From CAMAPP01 sp046153685 (GTDB lineage: Bacteria > Pseudomonadota > Alphaproteobacteria > CADEGL01), in assembly GCA_046153685.1 (NCBI GenBank), contig JBJXGH010000180.1, positions 1 to 64,000 on the forward strand: 64,000 nt of DNA, written 5' to 3'. Positions 17,511-26,809 of this stretch are shown here, piece after piece (within the stretch, counting starts at the first letter, position 1; each line of letters starts with the position of its first letter). A program made the position numbers and the translations under genes. The notes under the pieces were generated by a model. The model had not been told where the DNA came from, searched no databases, and worked only from the letters and a program-made list of their open reading frames with translations.

Positions 17511-19289
17511 TCAGACGCCGAACGAGCGGTGAACCAGCCGCGCCCAGCCGCGCAAGCCCCGCTCGCCGGAAAAATCTCCGCCCTCGCCCGCGAGCCACTC
17601 GCGCACCGGCGCCACGAAACCAGTTTTTTTCCTGCCGGCGATCTCGGCGGGAAGGGGGCGCGGCAAGGCCTCGATCATCTGCTTCTTACCGGGCGGATGG
17701 CGTCCCGCGATGGCGGGCGCCAAGCCCCAAAGCAGATGGGTGTCCACGAAGGGCACGCGAATCTCGACGCCGTGCGCCATCCCCGCCCAATCCGCATCGC
17801 GCAGCAAGCGGTCGCGCATGTACATGGCGAGCTCAAGCGCCGTGACCTTCTGCCGCGCGCGCGGCAGCGGCGATTCGATCTCCTTCAGCCGCATGATCGG
17901 ATCCAGCGCCTTCCAGCCCTCGCGCACCAGATCGGGGTCGAGCAGGTCCGGCAATTCCCACGGCATGAACAATCCACGGCGCAACAGATAAGCGCCCGCA
18001 TAGCTGCCGCCGTATTCGAGCAATCCGGCATATTTGGGCGAACTCATGTGGCGGAGTAAGGGCGCGCTCATGGCGCGAAAGCCGTGACCCAAAGCGGGGC
18101 AGGCGGCGATGGGGCGCAACCGGCGAACCGCCTTGGGGATTTGCGTGAAGCTCGGATAACCCGCGAACAGCTCGTCGCCGCCCAAGCCCGACAAGGCGAC
18201 TTTGAGTCCGGCTTGCCTCGCCGCGCGCGCGACGAAATAGACGTTCACGCCATCGGTCGTAGGCTGATCCATGGCGGCAAACAGCGCGTCGCGCGCGGCC
18301 GCGAAATCCTGGCGCGCGATATGCGCTTCGTGATGCCGGGCGCCGAAGGCGCGCGCGACGCGTGCGGCCAGGGGCGCCTCGTCCGCGGGCGTGCCGCGGA
18401 ATGCGTCGAAGCCCAGCGTCACGGTGCGCAAATCCGCGCCGCGTTCCTCGGCGGCAAGCGATGTCAGCGCGCCCGAATCGAGGCCGGCGGAAAGAAACAC
18501 CCCGACCGGCGTGTCGGCGACGAAATGATGTTTCACGCTATCGGCCAGAATTGCGCCTAGGCGTTCGCGGTCGAGAGGCGCTGCCGGGCGGTCGAGCGTA
18601 GCGGTCAGGTCGAAGAAGGCGCGCGGCGTCCCGACGCCGTTCGAATCCGCCCACATTGTATGGCCCGCCGGCAGGGCCGCGATATCGCGGTGGAGCGTGT
18701 GCGGATCGGGCACGTGGCCCCACAGAAAGAATCCCACATGGCCCGCGGCCGAGGCGCCGTTGCCCGCGCGCCCGCCCGCGCGCAGCGCCTTCACCTGCGA
18801 GGCAACGCGCAGCGTCGCGCCGTCATCGGAATAATACAGCGGCTTGATCCCGAAGGGATCGCGCGCGAGCAACATGCCGCGCCGGCGCGCGTCCCAAATA
18901 GCGAAGGCGTACATGCCGCGCAGATGGCGCACGCAATCGGCGCCGTCGCGCTCGTACAGATGCAGCAGAACCTCGGTATCCGACTGGGTGACCAGAACGC
19001 GGCCTTGCGCTGCGAGCTCCGCGCGCAAGGCACGGAAATTATAAATCTCGCCATTGAAGGTGATTACGGCAGCGCCGTTCGCCAGGGCCATGGGCTGATG
19101 GCCACCCAGCGACAGGTCGATGATCGCGAGACGGCGGTGACCGAACGCGACGCGGCCGTCCCCGGACGTCCAGATGCCGCGATCATCCGGTCCGCGCACG
19201 GCCATGGCGTCGGTAATCCGGTCGAGCTCTCGCCCATCCACCGGACCCGCCGCGCCGCCATGGGCGAATAGGGCGGCGATCCCGCACAT
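17511..19289 (-). CDS. asparagine synthase (glutamine-hydrolysing)-like amidotransferase
   Basis: AsnB-family enzyme of 592 aa. It starts MCGIAAL, so Cys2 is available as the class II glutaminase nucleophile, and the N-terminal Ntn domain continues with RGPDDRGIW and NGEIYNFRALRAEL. The synthetase half has the ATP-pyrophosphatase loop GVFLSAGLDSGALTSLAA and ALSGLGGDELFAGYPSF. In polysaccharide loci such proteins often amidate uronic acids rather than making asparagine; that is context, not proof. The ATG at 19289 overlaps the upstream stop as TAATG. The frame upstream to 19454 is a shadow. Confidence 0.92.
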   Translation of the reverse strand: MCGIAALFAHGGAAGPVDGRELDRITDAMAVRGPDDRGIWTSGDGRVAFGHRRLAIIDLSLGGHQPMALANGAAVITFNGEIYNFRALRAELAAQGRVLVTQSDTEVLLHLYERDGADCVRHLRGMYAFAIWDARRRGMLLARDPFGIKPLYYSDDGATLRVASQVKALRAGGRAGNGASAAGHVGFFLWGHVPDPHTLHRDIAALPAGHTMWADSNGVGTPRAFFDLTATLDRPAAPLDRERLGAILADSVKHHFVADTPVGVFLSAGLDSGALTSLAAEERGADLRTVTLGFDAFRGTPADEAPLAARVARAFGARHHEAHIARQDFAAARDALFAAMDQPTTDGVNVYFVARAARQAGLKVALSGLGGDELFAGYPSFTQIPKAVRRLRPIAACPALGHGFRAMSAPLLRHMSSPKYAGLLEYGGSYAGAYLLRRGLFMPWELPDLLDPDLVREGWKALDPIMRLKEIESPLPRARQKVTALELAMYMRDRLLRDADWAGMAHGVEIRVPFVDTHLLWGLAPAIAGRHPPGKKQMIEALPRPLPAEIAGRKKTGFVAPVREWLAGEGGDFSGERGLRGWARLVHRSFGV

Positions 19290-20026
19290 TATTTGACGGC
19301 CACGGCCAGGAAGTTTTGGCTGAAAATGACATTGCCATCGAGATCGCCGGTTTCCACCGCGCGGTACAGGCGCAAAATCGTCCGAAAGAAATGCCAAAGT
19401 ATCCAGCGCACGGCGCTTTTCGCGCCATGAGGAATCGGACGATCCTCGAAACATTCGACGCGCGCAAAACCCGAGGCGGTCAGCAATTGACCGATCGAGG
19501 CGCGGGTGAAGGCGATTTCATGGGTGAAGTCGCCGTATTGCGAGGCGCCCGAAAACGGTCCCTCGGCATTGCAGGTGTGCACGATGAAACGTCCGCCGGG
19601 CTTGAGTGTGCGCAGAACCCGATCGACGAAGACCACGATCTCGTCCTTGGTGAAGTGTTCGATGACGTCGAAGGCGATGATCGCGTCATAGGCGCGCTCG
19701 GGCGCGTTTGCCAACGCCTCCAGGACATCCCCCTCGCGCACGCCGACGATGCCCAGCTTGGCGGCGAGGGCGACCTGTTCGGGCGAGCGGTCGATGCCGG
19801 AGATGTTCGTAAAGCCGAGGCCTCGCGCGAAATGGATGAGCGCGCCCGGACCGCAGCCGAGCTCGAGGATCGCGGCATTGCGCGCGGGCGGAAAATGGCG
19901 GCGCACGAGGCGCTCGAGATAGGGGCGGCGGGGCTCGAAATCGGCAAGCGTCGACCGGCCCGCTAAATCGCGGTGGCTTCGGACATAGGCCGCATAGATG
20001 CGCGCCCGGTAATTCTCTTGGCTCAT
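19289..20026 (-). CDS. class I SAM-dependent methyltransferase
   Basis: Methyltransferase of 245 aa. Motif I AILELGCGPGALIHFARG, acidic motif GIDRSPEQ, motif AIIAFDVIEHFTKDE and post-motif LRTLKPGGRFIVHT are clear, in the style of UbiE/UbiG-like sugar methyltransferases. It is the first gene of the minus-strand run 20026 to 12690, all of whose junctions are 8 nt or less or overlapping. It is divergent from the GT gene at 20179, so a promoter region probably lies between 20027 and 20178. The substrate is unknown. Confidence 0.88.
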   Translation of the reverse strand: MSQENYRARIYAAYVRSHRDLAGRSTLADFEPRRPYLERLVRRHFPPARNAAILELGCGPGALIHFARGLGFTNISGIDRSPEQVALAAKLGIVGVREGDVLEALANAPERAYDAIIAFDVIEHFTKDEIVVFVDRVLRTLKPGGRFIVHTCNAEGPFSGASQYGDFTHEIAFTRASIGQLLTASGFARVECFEDRPIPHGAKSAVRWILWHFFRTILRLYRAVETGDLDGNVIFSQNFLAVAVK

Positions 20027-20178
20027 GGCGTCTCTCGGCCCTTTCGACGCAACCCACGTGCCATCGCAAGATTAGGCGGGGGAAGCGATTTTGTCACGAT
20101 GTTTCAATAGTTTGCCTGAGATGGGGTGGTCTCCAAGGGGGTCCTGGGCCGGGGGGTGCGGGGCTGGTATGAAGGGGG

Positions 20179-21342
20179 ATGCGAATTCTACACGCGATTT
20201 CAAGCCTGGCGCCCGAGCTCGGCGGCCCGTCCAAGGCCTGTATCGAAATGGCGCGTGCGGTCGCGGCGCGCGGCCATGAGGTCGAGATCTATACGACCGA
20301 CTGGGGTCTTGAGGGCAAGGTTTGCGCGGATGGCCGGGCGGTCGAGGACGGCGGCGTCGCCGTGCGCTCCTTCGCCGTGCACGCCCCGCGCTTCTGGAAA
20401 ACCTCCCTGCCGATGTGCGCCGCGCTGCGGCGGGAAATCGCCACGTTCGACGTCGTCCATCTGCATTCGCTCTATCTGTTCCATGATTGGGCGGTACCGG
20501 CGTTATGCCGTCGCGGGGGCGTGCCTTATATCGTGCGGCCTCACGGCACGCTCGACCCCTATATTCGCCGGCGGCACCGCTGGCGGAAGGCGCTGGTGGA
20601 GGTTCTGTACCAGAATCGCGCCCTGCGGCACGCGGCGGCGATTCACTATACGACCGCGGAGGAAATGCGCTTGGCGACGCCGCACGCCCATGGTGCGCGG
20701 GGCGTGGTGGTGCCGAACGGCTTCGACCTCGACCAATTCGACCACATGCCGGACGGCAGCGGCTTCCGCGCGCGCTACCCCGAAACCGCTGGTCGGCGCA
20801 TCGTCTTGTTCCTCGGACGGCTGCACGAGAAAAAAGGCCTCGACCTTCTGATCCCGGCCTTTGCGCGCACTTTGGCCGCGCGCCCCGATTTGCACTTGAT
20901 CGTGGGCGGGCCCGATGACGGCATGGCGGCGGAACTTGGGCGCTGGGTCGCGCGCGAAGGCATCGCGGACCGGGTCAGCGCGATCGGCATGCTCGCGGGC
21001 GAGGACAAGAGGATGGCGCTCGCCGCCGCCGAGCTGTTCGTGTTGCCGTCCTATAGCGAGAATTTCGGCATCGCGGTGCTTGAAGCGATGGCGGCGGGTT
21101 TGCCGGTCCTGATTTCGGACCAGGTCAATCTGTGGCGCGAAGTCACCGATGCTTCGGCCGGCATCGTCGTCGCATGTCGCGCGGACGCGGTCGAGGCGGG
21201 CCTTGCGCGTCTGCTCGATGATCCTGACATGGCGCGGCACATGGGCCGGGCGGGTGCCGCGCTCGCGCGCGAGAAATTCGCTTGGCCGCTCGTGGCGGCG
21301 GCGCTTGAGGCGCTCTATGTTTCGGTGCGCGCAAGCAAATAA
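20179..21342 (+). CDS. glycosyltransferase family 4 (GT-B)
   Basis: GT4 enzyme of 387 aa. The acceptor domain opens MRILHAISSLAPELGGPSKA; the donor domain has LFLGRLHEKKGLDLLIPAFA, ELFVLPSYSENFGIAVLEAM with the E-x7-E pair, and AAGLPVLISDQVNLWREV. It stands alone on the plus strand between two minus-strand groups. Its last 28 bases overlap the 3' end of the convergent carbamoyltransferase gene. Donor and acceptor are unknown. Confidence 0.9.
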   Translation: MRILHAISSLAPELGGPSKACIEMARAVAARGHEVEIYTTDWGLEGKVCADGRAVEDGGVAVRSFAVHAPRFWKTSLPMCAALRREIATFDVVHLHSLYLFHDWAVPALCRRGGVPYIVRPHGTLDPYIRRRHRWRKALVEVLYQNRALRHAAAIHYTTAEEMRLATPHAHGARGVVVPNGFDLDQFDHMPDGSGFRARYPETAGRRIVLFLGRLHEKKGLDLLIPAFARTLAARPDLHLIVGGPDDGMAAELGRWVAREGIADRVSAIGMLAGEDKRMALAAAELFVLPSYSENFGIAVLEAMAAGLPVLISDQVNLWREVTDASAGIVVACRADAVEAGLARLLDDPDMARHMGRAGAALAREKFAWPLVAAALEALYVSVRASK

Positions 21343-23066
21343 TCGCCGAGCGCGAGGACGTCCATATTGGTGCGCAGGAAGCAGTCGAGCGCTTGCTCGG
21401 GCGTGCAGACGACCGGCTCGTTCTCGTTGAACGAAGTGTTCAGCACCATGGGTATGCCGGTCTCCGCGGCGAAGCTCGAAATCAGCCGGTGATAGCGCGG
21501 ATTGGCCGCGCGCGTGACGGTTTGCAGCCGGCCCGAGCCGTCGACATGGCAGACGGCGGGAATGCGCTCGCGTTTCTCTGGCCGAATCTGGAAGACTTGC
21601 ATCATGAACGGCACGTCGTCGTCGGTCTCGAACCACGACGGCGCTTCCTCGCGCAATACCGAAGGCGCGAAGGGTCGGAAGGATTCGCGCCGCTTGATCT
21701 TGCGATTGAGGACGTCCTTCATGTCCGAACGGCGAGGGTCGGCGAGGATCGAGCGGTTGCCGAGCGCGCGCGGCCCCCATTCCATCCGCCCCTGGAACCA
21801 GCCGATGATCTTGCCGTCGGCGATGGCGCGCGCCACGCGCGCACAGAGCACGCCCTCGTCGCTTACGCGCTCGGGGCGGCAGCCGGATGCCTCGACTTCG
21901 CGCGCTCGCCCCGCCAGCGCCACGCGCACGGCTTCATCGTCGTATTCCGGTCCCCAATGGGCATGATCCATGACGAAGCGTCGAACGCCGCCCGTGCGCC
22001 GCCAGGTCTCGAACGCCGCCCCGACGGCGCCGCCCGCATCGCCCGCGGCCGCCTGGACATAGCAGTGTCGATACGGGGTTTGGCCGTACAATCTGCCATT
22101 GGCCACCGAATTGAAGCCGCAGCCGCCCGCGAGCGCGATATTGTCCGTGCCGTGGCGGCCGTGCAGGGCGCGGTAAAGCGTGAACACCGCTTCCTCGAAC
22201 ATGGCTTGGGCCGAACGCGCGATGTCGCGATGGCGATCCTCGAGCGGCGCATCCGGCGGCCGCGCGGGTCCAAGCAATTCCTCAAGCGCCGGCGTGAACA
22301 ATCGGCCGCCGAATGGCGCGCCTCCAGACCACTCGTAACTCACTTTCTCGATGTGGTGCCGGAAATAACGTAAGTCCAATGCAAACGTGCCGTCGCGCGC
22401 CACGCGCACGATGCGCCGCATGTCCTCGTGCCGTGCAGGCACGCCATAGGGCGCGAGGCCCATGACCTTGTATTCGTCGCCGTAATGCGGAAAGCCTAGA
22501 TACTGGGTGATCGCCTGATAAAAGATGCCGAGCGAGTGCGGAAACATCACCCCGCCCTCGACGCTCAGGGTCTGGCCTTGTCCCAAACCCCACGCGGCCG
22601 ACGAGAAATCGCCGAAGCCGTCGATGGAGACGATGCTCGCGCGTTCGAAGGGCGAGACGAGGAAAGCCGAGGCCAGATGGCAAAGATGGTGCTCGATGTG
22701 ATGCACCGTTCCGGAGAATGCCGCGTCCGGAAAGGCGCTGGCGAGTTCGGTTTCGATGCCCTGCCATTTTCGCGCATTGCGCAACCGCGCGGCCACGAGG
22801 CCGAGGCTCGGTCGGCGCAGGAGGGCATAGGCGATCTTGCGTCCGAGCCGGGCGCGCGGATCGCGGTTGATTGCAACATGGGTCAGGTCCTTGAGCGCGA
22901 TGCCGCCCGCATCCAGGCAATAGGCGATGGCCTGGGCGGGAAAGCCCGCCCAATGCTTGATGCGCCGGAAGCGCTCTTCCTCGGCGGCCGCGACCAGCAC
23001 TCCGTCGGTGACGAGGCAGGCCGAGGAATCGCCGTGATAGGCGTTGATGCCGAGGATGTGGACCAC
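21315..23066 (-). CDS. carbamoyltransferase (NodU/CmcH/TobZ family)
   Basis: O-carbamoyltransferase of 583 aa using carbamoyl phosphate and ATP. The N-terminal Kae1-like domain begins MVHILGINAYHGDSSACLV and contains HHIEHHLCHLASAF and the ATP-site SIDGFGDFSSAAW. The C-terminal YrdC-like half has WFQGRMEWGPRALGNRSILA and VLNTSFNENEPVVCTPEQAL, both strongly conserved in the family. Full length. Carbamoylation of sugars in Nod factors, antibiotics and O-antigens is the known role, so decoration of the polymer is likely. It starts 3 nt after the GT2 gene stop. Confidence 0.93.
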   Translation of the reverse strand: MVHILGINAYHGDSSACLVTDGVLVAAAEEERFRRIKHWAGFPAQAIAYCLDAGGIALKDLTHVAINRDPRARLGRKIAYALLRRPSLGLVAARLRNARKWQGIETELASAFPDAAFSGTVHHIEHHLCHLASAFLVSPFERASIVSIDGFGDFSSAAWGLGQGQTLSVEGGVMFPHSLGIFYQAITQYLGFPHYGDEYKVMGLAPYGVPARHEDMRRIVRVARDGTFALDLRYFRHHIEKVSYEWSGGAPFGGRLFTPALEELLGPARPPDAPLEDRHRDIARSAQAMFEEAVFTLYRALHGRHGTDNIALAGGCGFNSVANGRLYGQTPYRHCYVQAAAGDAGGAVGAAFETWRRTGGVRRFVMDHAHWGPEYDDEAVRVALAGRAREVEASGCRPERVSDEGVLCARVARAIADGKIIGWFQGRMEWGPRALGNRSILADPRRSDMKDVLNRKIKRRESFRPFAPSVLREEAPSWFETDDDVPFMMQVFQIRPEKRERIPAVCHVDGSGRLQTVTRAANPRYHRLISSFAAETGIPMVLNTSFNENEPVVCTPEQALDCFLRTNMDVLALGDYLLARTET

Positions 23067-23069
23067 GGC

Positions 23070-23846
23070 TCAATCGCCGCGCGCGAGTTCGCGGTCGATC
23101 AGATAGAGCTTCAAGATGAACTCCGCCGCCGTGCGCTGGAAGCAATAGTGCAGGCCCGCGCGACCATCGAGGATGAGGCCGCGCACGAGCAACGCGTAGA
23201 AAAACGTCACGAACGGCATGACATAGGTGCAGCGGCGCAGCCGGTCGGCCAGGCCCAATTCGCCGAACGCGGCATCGGCGAGCTTCGCCGCTTCGAGGCC
23301 CATATAGCGGTTTTGCGAGGCGACCCAATGGGCCAGCGGCTTGCGGTCGTCGTGCAGGATGGGATGGCGCAAATCGGCGACGGCGCCGTCGATTGCGACC
23401 TCGTCGGTATGGCCGTCCTGATGGAAGCGGCCGCGCGCGCGGCGAAAGAGTCGCGGGCGCGGCGGGTACAGCGTCGCGCGCAGCCGGCGGCCATGGACGC
23501 AATACACAAAGCGCGTGCGGTATGCGGCGATGTCGGGCCTAGGCGCCAACGCGCCGATTTCCGCCACCAGGCCCTCGGTCAGCACGTAATCGGCATCGAG
23601 CCGCATCATCCACTCGGTGCGGATGCCGGTTTCGGCCTGCCCGAAGGTCCATTGATTGGCGTGGTTGTCGAAAGGCCGGACAAAGACGCGCACATTGGAA
23701 TAGCGCCGGGCGATGGCGAGCGTGTCGTCGGTGCTCGCGCTATCGACTACGACGATGTCGGGCGCCCAGGTCAGGCGATCGAGCGTGCGGCCGATATTCG
23801 GCGCCTCGTTATAGGTCAGAATGACCGGGGTGATCTGATCGTGCAC
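23070..23846 (-). CDS. glycosyltransferase family 2 (GT-A)
   Basis: GT2 enzyme of 258 aa. The N-terminus TPVILTYNEAPNIGRTL and the pair VVDSASTDDT and LDADYVL (D-x-D) define the nucleotide-sugar site; the later stretch of hydrophobic helices is typical of LpsA/KdtX-like GT2 proteins. The GTG at 23846 is taken as the start because GGGAG lies 7 nt upstream and the frame before it is Arg-rich shadow sequence. It is probably cotranscribed with the carbamoyltransferase. Specificity is unknown. Confidence 0.87.
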   Translation of the reverse strand: MHDQITPVILTYNEAPNIGRTLDRLTWAPDIVVVDSASTDDTLAIARRYSNVRVFVRPFDNHANQWTFGQAETGIRTEWMMRLDADYVLTEGLVAEIGALAPRPDIAAYRTRFVYCVHGRRLRATLYPPRPRLFRRARGRFHQDGHTDEVAIDGAVADLRHPILHDDRKPLAHWVASQNRYMGLEAAKLADAAFGELGLADRLRRCTYVMPFVTFFYALLVRGLILDGRAGLHYCFQRTAAEFILKLYLIDRELARGD

Positions 23847-24037
23847 CGCGCAACTCCCGCGCGGGCCCTGATCGTGCCGCGCGCCCCAAGAGTAGGTGCG
23901 CGCCGCCTGTTCCCGCAAGCGCACTCGCGCGCCTCGCCGCCGACCGCCCCGCCGCCGACCATTTGGCCATCGATCATCGCGCCATAGCCGCCGCCGTGCC
24001 GCGCGGCTAAGGTGGCGCGGCTTCAAGGATAGCGACG

Positions 24038-25225
24038 GTGCGTCTGCTCATTCACGATTTCGCGGGGCATCCCTTCGCGGTGCAGCTCAGCCGGGCGCTC
24101 GCGCGCCGCGGCCATACGGTCCTGCATGTCTATGCCTCGGCCAATCCGACACCCAAGGGCGCGCTCGAGCTGAAGCCGGACGACCCCGCAGGCCTCGCCA
24201 TGGAAGGTCTTGGCGTCGAAGGCCGCGGCGCCTATGCGCGCGATAATTTTTTCGGCCGCTATCGTTACGAACGCGCCTATGGCCGTGCCCTGGCCGCGCG
24301 CGTGCGCCTCTGGCGGCCCGAGGCGGTGGTGCTCTGCAATACCCCGCTCGATGTGCTGGCTCCCGCTTGCCGTGCCGGGCGCGAGGTCGGCGCGCGCACC
24401 GTATTGTGGATGCAGGATTTGCTGGGTCTGGCGGCGTTTCGCATCCTCAGCCGCCGCCTGCCGATCCTCGGCGCGGCCATCGGCTGGTACCACATCCGGC
24501 GCGAACGCCGCCTGGCGCGCTCGGCCGATGCCGTGATCGCGATCACCGGGGATTTCGTGCCGGTCCTTGCCGGATGGGGCGTGCCGCGCGCGCGTATCGC
24601 GGTCATCGCCAATTGGGGGCCGCTCGGCGAAATCGCGCCGGGCCCGCGCGACAATGACTGGGCGCGCGCGCACGCCTTGGGCGCGCGGCCGGTGTTTCTC
24701 TACACCGGCATGATGGGCATGAAGCACGACCCTGGCCTGATCCTCGATCTTGCCCGGCATTTCGGCGCGCGCGCCGATATTGTCGTCGTGTCCGAGGGCC
24801 GCGGCGCCAATATTCTGCGCGCCGCCGCCGCAACGGAGGGTCTTGGAAATCTGCTGATCCTGCCCTTCCAGCCCTATGACAGGCTCGGCGAGGTCTTGGC
24901 TGCGGGCGATGTCATGCTGGCGGTGCTCGAGGCCGAGGCGGGCGCCTTCGCCGTGCCGTCCAAGGTCCTGGGGTATTTCTGCGCGGGCCGTCCGGTGCTG
25001 GCCGCAATCCCGATGGAAAATCTTGCCGCTCGGCTCATCGTCGAAGCCGGGGCGGGCGTGGTCGTGGCGCCGGGCGACCGGGATTCCTGGCTGACGCAAG
25101 CCGAGCGCCTTTTTGCGGATGCGCCCGCGCGCGCGCGCATGGCGCAAGCGGCACGCGCCCATGCCGAGGCGGCGTTCGATATCGAGGCGATTGCAGCGCG
25201 GTTCGAGGGCGTGCTCGGAGCCTAA
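24038..25225 (+). CDS. glycosyltransferase family 4, WcaI-like
   Basis: GT-B glycosyltransferase of 395 aa starting at a GTG. The N-terminus MRLLIHDFAGHPFAVQLSRA and the donor-domain segments LYTGMMGMKHDPGLILDLA and LLILPFQPYDRLGEVLAAGD resemble the WcaI (colanic acid) type of GT4. The usual E-x7-E region is present as VLEAEAGAFAVPSKVLGYF, where the PSK motif marks this subgroup. It lies about 190 nt upstream of the neighbouring GT2 gene's start on the opposite strand (divergent). Confidence 0.87.
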   Translation: MRLLIHDFAGHPFAVQLSRALARRGHTVLHVYASANPTPKGALELKPDDPAGLAMEGLGVEGRGAYARDNFFGRYRYERAYGRALAARVRLWRPEAVVLCNTPLDVLAPACRAGREVGARTVLWMQDLLGLAAFRILSRRLPILGAAIGWYHIRRERRLARSADAVIAITGDFVPVLAGWGVPRARIAVIANWGPLGEIAPGPRDNDWARAHALGARPVFLYTGMMGMKHDPGLILDLARHFGARADIVVVSEGRGANILRAAAATEGLGNLLILPFQPYDRLGEVLAAGDVMLAVLEAEAGAFAVPSKVLGYFCAGRPVLAAIPMENLAARLIVEAGAGVVVAPGDRDSWLTQAERLFADAPARARMAQAARAHAEAAFDIEAIAARFEGVLGA

Positions 25226-25323
25226 GCGTCGCGCCGGGGACTTTGGCCGGGCGGGCGAATCCGATATACCAAAGACATGAACGACGAACGCATACCCCAC
25301 GCGGACAAGACAGGAGACGGGCG

Positions 25324-26787
25324 ATGACGCGGCGCTCGGATCTTGCGGCGCTGATCGAACGCCTGGGAGGCGTCGGCGTGCTGTGCGTCGGCGATGTCAT
25401 GCTCGACCGTTATGTTTACGGCAAGGTCGAACGCATTTCGCCTGAAGCGCCCATCCCCGTTCTGCTGGTCGAGCGCGAGACCGCCATGCTGGGCGGCGCC
25501 GGCAACGTGGTGCGCAATCTGGTGGCGATCGGCGCGCACCCGACCTTCGTCTCGGTCGTCGGCAACGACCCGGCCGGGCGCGAGGTGAGCGGCCTCATCG
25601 CCGCGATCGACGGGGTCGAGCCCTATCTCAATGTCGAGCGAGGCCGCGTCACCACGATCAAGTCGCGCTACGTCGCCTTGAACCAGCAATTGCTGCGCGC
25701 GGACCGCGAAACCGTGACGCCGATCGCGGTCTCGGTCGCCGATGATCTCCGCCGCATTGCCGAAAATGCGCTTCGCGAGATTTCGGCGGTGGTGCTATCG
25801 GACTATGGCAAAGGCGTGCTGACCGCTGATTTGACGCGCGCCGTGATCGAGGCCGCGCGCGCGGTGGACAAACCCGTCATCGTCGATCCCAAGGGCAAGG
25901 ATTTCGGCCGCTATCGCGGGGCGACGATTCTCACGCCCAATCGCGCCGAACTCGCCGAGGCCACGGGACGCGCGCTCAACGACGAGGCGGAAATCGTCGA
26001 GGCCGCGCGCGCGCTGGTGCGTGACTTCGCGCTGGGTGCGGTTCTGGTCACGCGCGGCGGCGACGGCATGACCCTGGTCGAGGGAGACAGCGCGCCCTTG
26101 CACCTTGCCGCCGAGGCGCGTGAAGTGTTCGACGTGTCGGGGGCGGGCGATACGGTCGTGGCGATCCTCGCCGCTGCCATGGCGGCGGGCCTGGAGCTGG
26201 CCGATGCCGCGCGTCTTGCGAATACGGCGGCCGGCATCGTCGTCGGCAAGATCGGCACGGCGGTGGCATCCGGCGCCGAAATCTACGGCGCGCTGCACGA
26301 CCAGGATTTGCGTGCCGGCGAGGGCAAGTTTGCCGCCCATGCCGCGGCTCTTGCGCGCGTCGCGTCCTGGAGGGCCGAGGGCAACAAGATCGGCTTCACC
26401 AATGGCGTGTTCGATCTGCTCCATCCCGGCCATGTCTCGCTTCTGACCCAGGCCAAGGCCGCGTGCGACAAATTGGTGGTCGGCTTGAACGGCGACGCTT
26501 CGGTTGCGCGCCTCAAGGGCCCGACGCGACCAATTCAGAACGAAGCGGCGCGCGCCGCCGTGCTCGCCTCGCTCGAATCGGTCGATCTCGTGGTGGTGTT
26601 TGGCGACGACACGCCGGAGACATTGATCGAGGAGATCCGCCCCGACGTGCTGGTCAAGGGCGCGGACTATCGCATGGATCAAGTTGTCGGCGCCGAGATC
26701 GTCGCCAAGCATGGCGGCAGGGTCGTGCTCGCTGAACTCGTGGCCGGACACAGTACGACCAATACCATCGCGAAAATGACGAAATGA
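25324..26787 (+). CDS. hldE: bifunctional heptose-7-phosphate kinase / heptose-1-phosphate adenylyltransferase
   Basis: Makes ADP-D-glycero-beta-D-manno-heptose precursors for LPS core. The N-terminal PfkB/ribokinase domain (residues 1-330) has VGDVMLDRYVYGKVERISPE, GGAGNVVRNL and the anion-hole catalytic motif VSGAGDTVVAIL. The C-terminal cytidylyltransferase-like domain has FTNGVFDLLHPGHVSLL, GLNGDASV and KGADYRMDQVVG. Length (487 aa) is normal for the fusion. The ATG at 25324 is preceded by AGGAGA; the longer frame from 25243 is rejected. HldD is not in this window. Confidence 0.95.
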   Translation: MTRRSDLAALIERLGGVGVLCVGDVMLDRYVYGKVERISPEAPIPVLLVERETAMLGGAGNVVRNLVAIGAHPTFVSVVGNDPAGREVSGLIAAIDGVEPYLNVERGRVTTIKSRYVALNQQLLRADRETVTPIAVSVADDLRRIAENALREISAVVLSDYGKGVLTADLTRAVIEAARAVDKPVIVDPKGKDFGRYRGATILTPNRAELAEATGRALNDEAEIVEAARALVRDFALGAVLVTRGGDGMTLVEGDSAPLHLAAEAREVFDVSGAGDTVVAILAAAMAAGLELADAARLANTAAGIVVGKIGTAVASGAEIYGALHDQDLRAGEGKFAAHAAALARVASWRAEGNKIGFTNGVFDLLHPGHVSLLTQAKAACDKLVVGLNGDASVARLKGPTRPIQNEAARAAVLASLESVDLVVVFGDDTPETLIEEIRPDVLVKGADYRMDQVVGAEIVAKHGGRVVLAELVAGHSTTNTIAKMTK

Positions 26788-26790
26788 TCT

Positions 26791-26803
26791 GCCGCGAAGC
26801 GGC
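26791..26803. terminator. possible small bidirectional terminator hairpin
   Basis: A perfect 5-bp stem GCCGC/GCGGC with a 3-nt loop sits in the 22-bp gap between the convergent hldE and GT-C genes. It has no T-run on either strand, so intrinsic termination is only a possibility. Confidence 0.3.
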
Positions 26804-26809
26804 GGGTCG

